From NCBI GenBank assembly GCA_041570195.1, contig JBFFWQ010000195.1:1-6123 (forward strand): a DNA stretch of 6,123 nucleotides, given 5' to 3'. The notes below the pieces were generated by a model that was not told the DNA's origin, made no database searches, and saw only the letters and a list, made by a program, of their open reading frames with translations. A program made the position numbers and the translations under genes. The stretch comes from UBA11865 sp041570195. Lineage in GTDB: Bacteria; Chloroflexota; Anaerolineae; Promineifilales; Promineifilaceae. This document shows positions 4,754-6,123 of this stretch, piece by piece (position 1 is the first letter of the stretch; the number at the start of each line of letters is the position of its first letter).

Positions 4754-6123
4754 ATGAGCCAAATTAGACCGCAAACTATGGGCCAGCAGTTCGGGCGGCG
4801 TTCCTGGGCTGAACCGTGGAAGATTAAGATGGTCGAGCCGATTCAACTGATCAGCCGGGAGGAGCGACAGCGGGCGGCCGCGGAGGCCGGCTACAATACG
4901 TTTTTGCTGAAGTCGAAAGATGTGTACATCGATCTGCTGACCGACAGCGGCACTAGCGCCATGAGCGATCGCCAATGGGCGGGCATTATGCTGGGCGATG
5001 AGGCTTACGCCGGCAGCCGCAATTTTTACCATTTGGAAGAGGCCATCCAGAGTTACTATGGCTACCGTTACGTCGTGCCCACCCACCAGGGACGGGGGGC
5101 TGAGCACCTGATCAGCCAGGCGTTGATTAAGCCGGGCATGTTCATCCCTGGCAACATGTATTTCACCACGACTCGCCTGCACCAAGAGTTAGCCGGCGGG
5201 ACCTTCGTGGATGTGATCGTCGACGAGGCTCACGACCCGCGCAGCGAGCATCCGTTTAAGGGCGACGTTGACCTGGACAAGCTGCAAGCTCTGATCGACA
5301 AGGTCGGCGCCGACCAGATCGGTTACGTCAGCCTGGCTGGCACGGTGAATATGGCCGGCGGCCAACCGGTGAGCATGGCCAATGTCCGAGCCCTACGCGA
5401 GCTGTGCGACCGTTATGACATCCGCATCTACCTGGACGCTACTCGCATGGTGGAGAATTGTTTCTTCATCCAGGAACGGGAACTGGGCTTCGCCGACAAA
5501 CCGGTGGCGGCTATCCTGAAGGAGTTTTGCGATTACACCGACGGGGCCTGGATGAGCGCCAAGAAGGATAACCTGGTCAATATCGGCGGCTGGCTGGCCG
5601 TGAATGACGAGGAGGTCTTTGACCTGGCCCGCAATATGGTCGTGGTCTACGAAGGGCTGCACACCTACGGCGGCATGGCCGGCCGCGACATGGAAGCGTT
5701 GGCCATCGGCATCGAGGAATCGGTCGAAGACGAACACGTTCGCAGCCGTGTGGACCAGGTGCGCTACCTGGGCCACTTGTTGATCGACTGGGGCGTGCCC
5801 ATCGTCTGCCCGGTCGGCGGCCACGCGGTTTTCCTAGACGCCAAGCGTTTTTACCCCCATATCGACCAGGATCGTTTCCCGGCCCAGACCCTGGCGGCTG
5901 AGCTGTACCTGGACGCGGGCGTGCGGAGCATGGAGCGGGGCATCGTCAGCGCTGGTCGCGATCCGGTGACAGGCGACCATCGTTATCCGGCGTTGGAGCT
6001 AACGCGACTGACCATCCCCCGGCGAGTGTACACCCAGGCCCACATGGACGTCGTGGCCGAGTCGGTCAAAGCCGTCCACGATGCCCGGGAGCAGAGTCGG
6101 GGCCTCAAAATGACTTACGAGCC
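4754..6123 (+). CDS. tpl: Tyrosine phenol-lyase (PLP-dependent), C-terminus cut by window end
   Basis: 456 complete codons are present and remain open at the window edge. The enzyme belongs to the tryptophanase/tyrosine phenol-lyase family, which uses pyridoxal phosphate for beta-elimination; here L-tyrosine to phenol, pyruvate and ammonia is predicted. Aligned with recalled Citrobacter freundii TPL at a constant offset of 14, the key residues are: Thr63, Tyr85 (general acid/base), QGR 112-114, Asn199, Asp228 and Arg231 (cofactor), Lys270-Lys271 in MSAKKD (Lys271 forms the Schiff base) and Arg418 (carboxylate). Two specificity positions favour TPL: Thr138 in FTTTR, where tryptophanase has Asp, and Arg395 in SMERG, where tryptophanase has Val or Ile. 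Differences include Leu302-His303 where TPL has Met-Pro. The N-terminus is 14 residues longer than in C. freundii. About 15-20 C-terminal residues, including the Phe-Phe active-site pair, lie outside the window. It is probably co-transcribed with the Lrp gene. Automated annotation may call it tryptophanase. Confidence 0.9.
   Translation, partial: MSQIRPQTMGQQFGRRSWAEPWKIKMVEPIQLISREERQRAAAEAGYNTFLLKSKDVYIDLLTDSGTSAMSDRQWAGIMLGDEAYAGSRNFYHLEEAIQSYYGYRYVVPTHQGRGAEHLISQALIKPGMFIPGNMYFTTTRLHQELAGGTFVDVIVDEAHDPRSEHPFKGDVDLDKLQALIDKVGADQIGYVSLAGTVNMAGGQPVSMANVRALRELCDRYDIRIYLDATRMVENCFFIQERELGFADKPVAAILKEFCDYTDGAWMSAKKDNLVNIGGWLAVNDEEVFDLARNMVVVYEGLHTYGGMAGRDMEALAIGIEESVEDEHVRSRVDQVRYLGHLLIDWGVPIVCPVGGHAVFLDAKRFYPHIDQDRFPAQTLAAELYLDAGVRSMERGIVSAGRDPVTGDHRYPALELTRLTIPRRVYTQAHMDVVAESVKAVHDAREQSRGLKMTYE

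Noticed and set aside
5393..5824. Minus-strand open frames opposite the lyase (also 4709-5185)
   Set aside because: They lie antisense to a highly conserved enzyme, so these are by-products of its codon use.

Overview
The window is bacterial DNA, moderately GC-rich, with GC-ending codons in all four genes. It shows no phage, plasmid or CRISPR signature. The lineage cannot be fixed from sequence alone. A CarD-type RNA polymerase-binding protein, a large cytosolic-type arylsulfatase and a tyrosine phenol-lyase together would suit a soil or sludge bacterium such as a Chloroflexota or Actinomycetota member, but that is a guess.

Layout: (1) Positions 1-253 hold a tandem duplication with a period of about 154 bp. 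It carries what looks like the last codons of an upstream gene plus a long inverted repeat; each arm of that inverted repeat is itself a small dyad. (2) A Rho-independent terminator at 291-320 closes this zone. It is followed by a leader with three successive inverted repeats and a good ribosome binding site. (3) Positions 512-2932 (+) encode an 806-residue type I arylsulfatase with the formylglycine motif CSPTR, a complete metal and active-site set and a beta-rich C-terminal domain, but no signal peptide. A very strong hairpin terminator follows at 2950-2981. (4) Positions 3039-3677 (-) run convergently and encode a CarD/CdnL-like protein that seems to lack the usual promoter-wedging Trp and has a charged C-terminal tail. 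(5) Positions 3690-4187 have no convincing gene and become AT-rich towards the right. (6) Positions 4188-4217 are a near-consensus sigma70-type promoter whose 18-bp spacer contains a perfect 12-bp palindrome. It drives an Lrp/AsnC regulator (4246-4707). A PLP-dependent beta-eliminating lyase follows 46 nt later (4754 to the window end). Its residues match tyrosine phenol-lyase rather than tryptophanase, and only about 15-20 C-terminal codons are missing.

The clearest functional unit is regulator plus enzyme. The Lrp-type protein probably senses an amino acid, quite possibly tyrosine, and controls its own promoter and the lyase that cleaves tyrosine to phenol, pyruvate and ammonia. The sulfatase and CarD-like genes are independent transcription units. 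I found no clear evidence for a wholly new system. The most unusual signals are the duplicated hairpin/dyad repeats at the left edge, the atypical CarD-like protein and the compact palindrome-in-promoter arrangement ahead of the Lrp-lyase pair.
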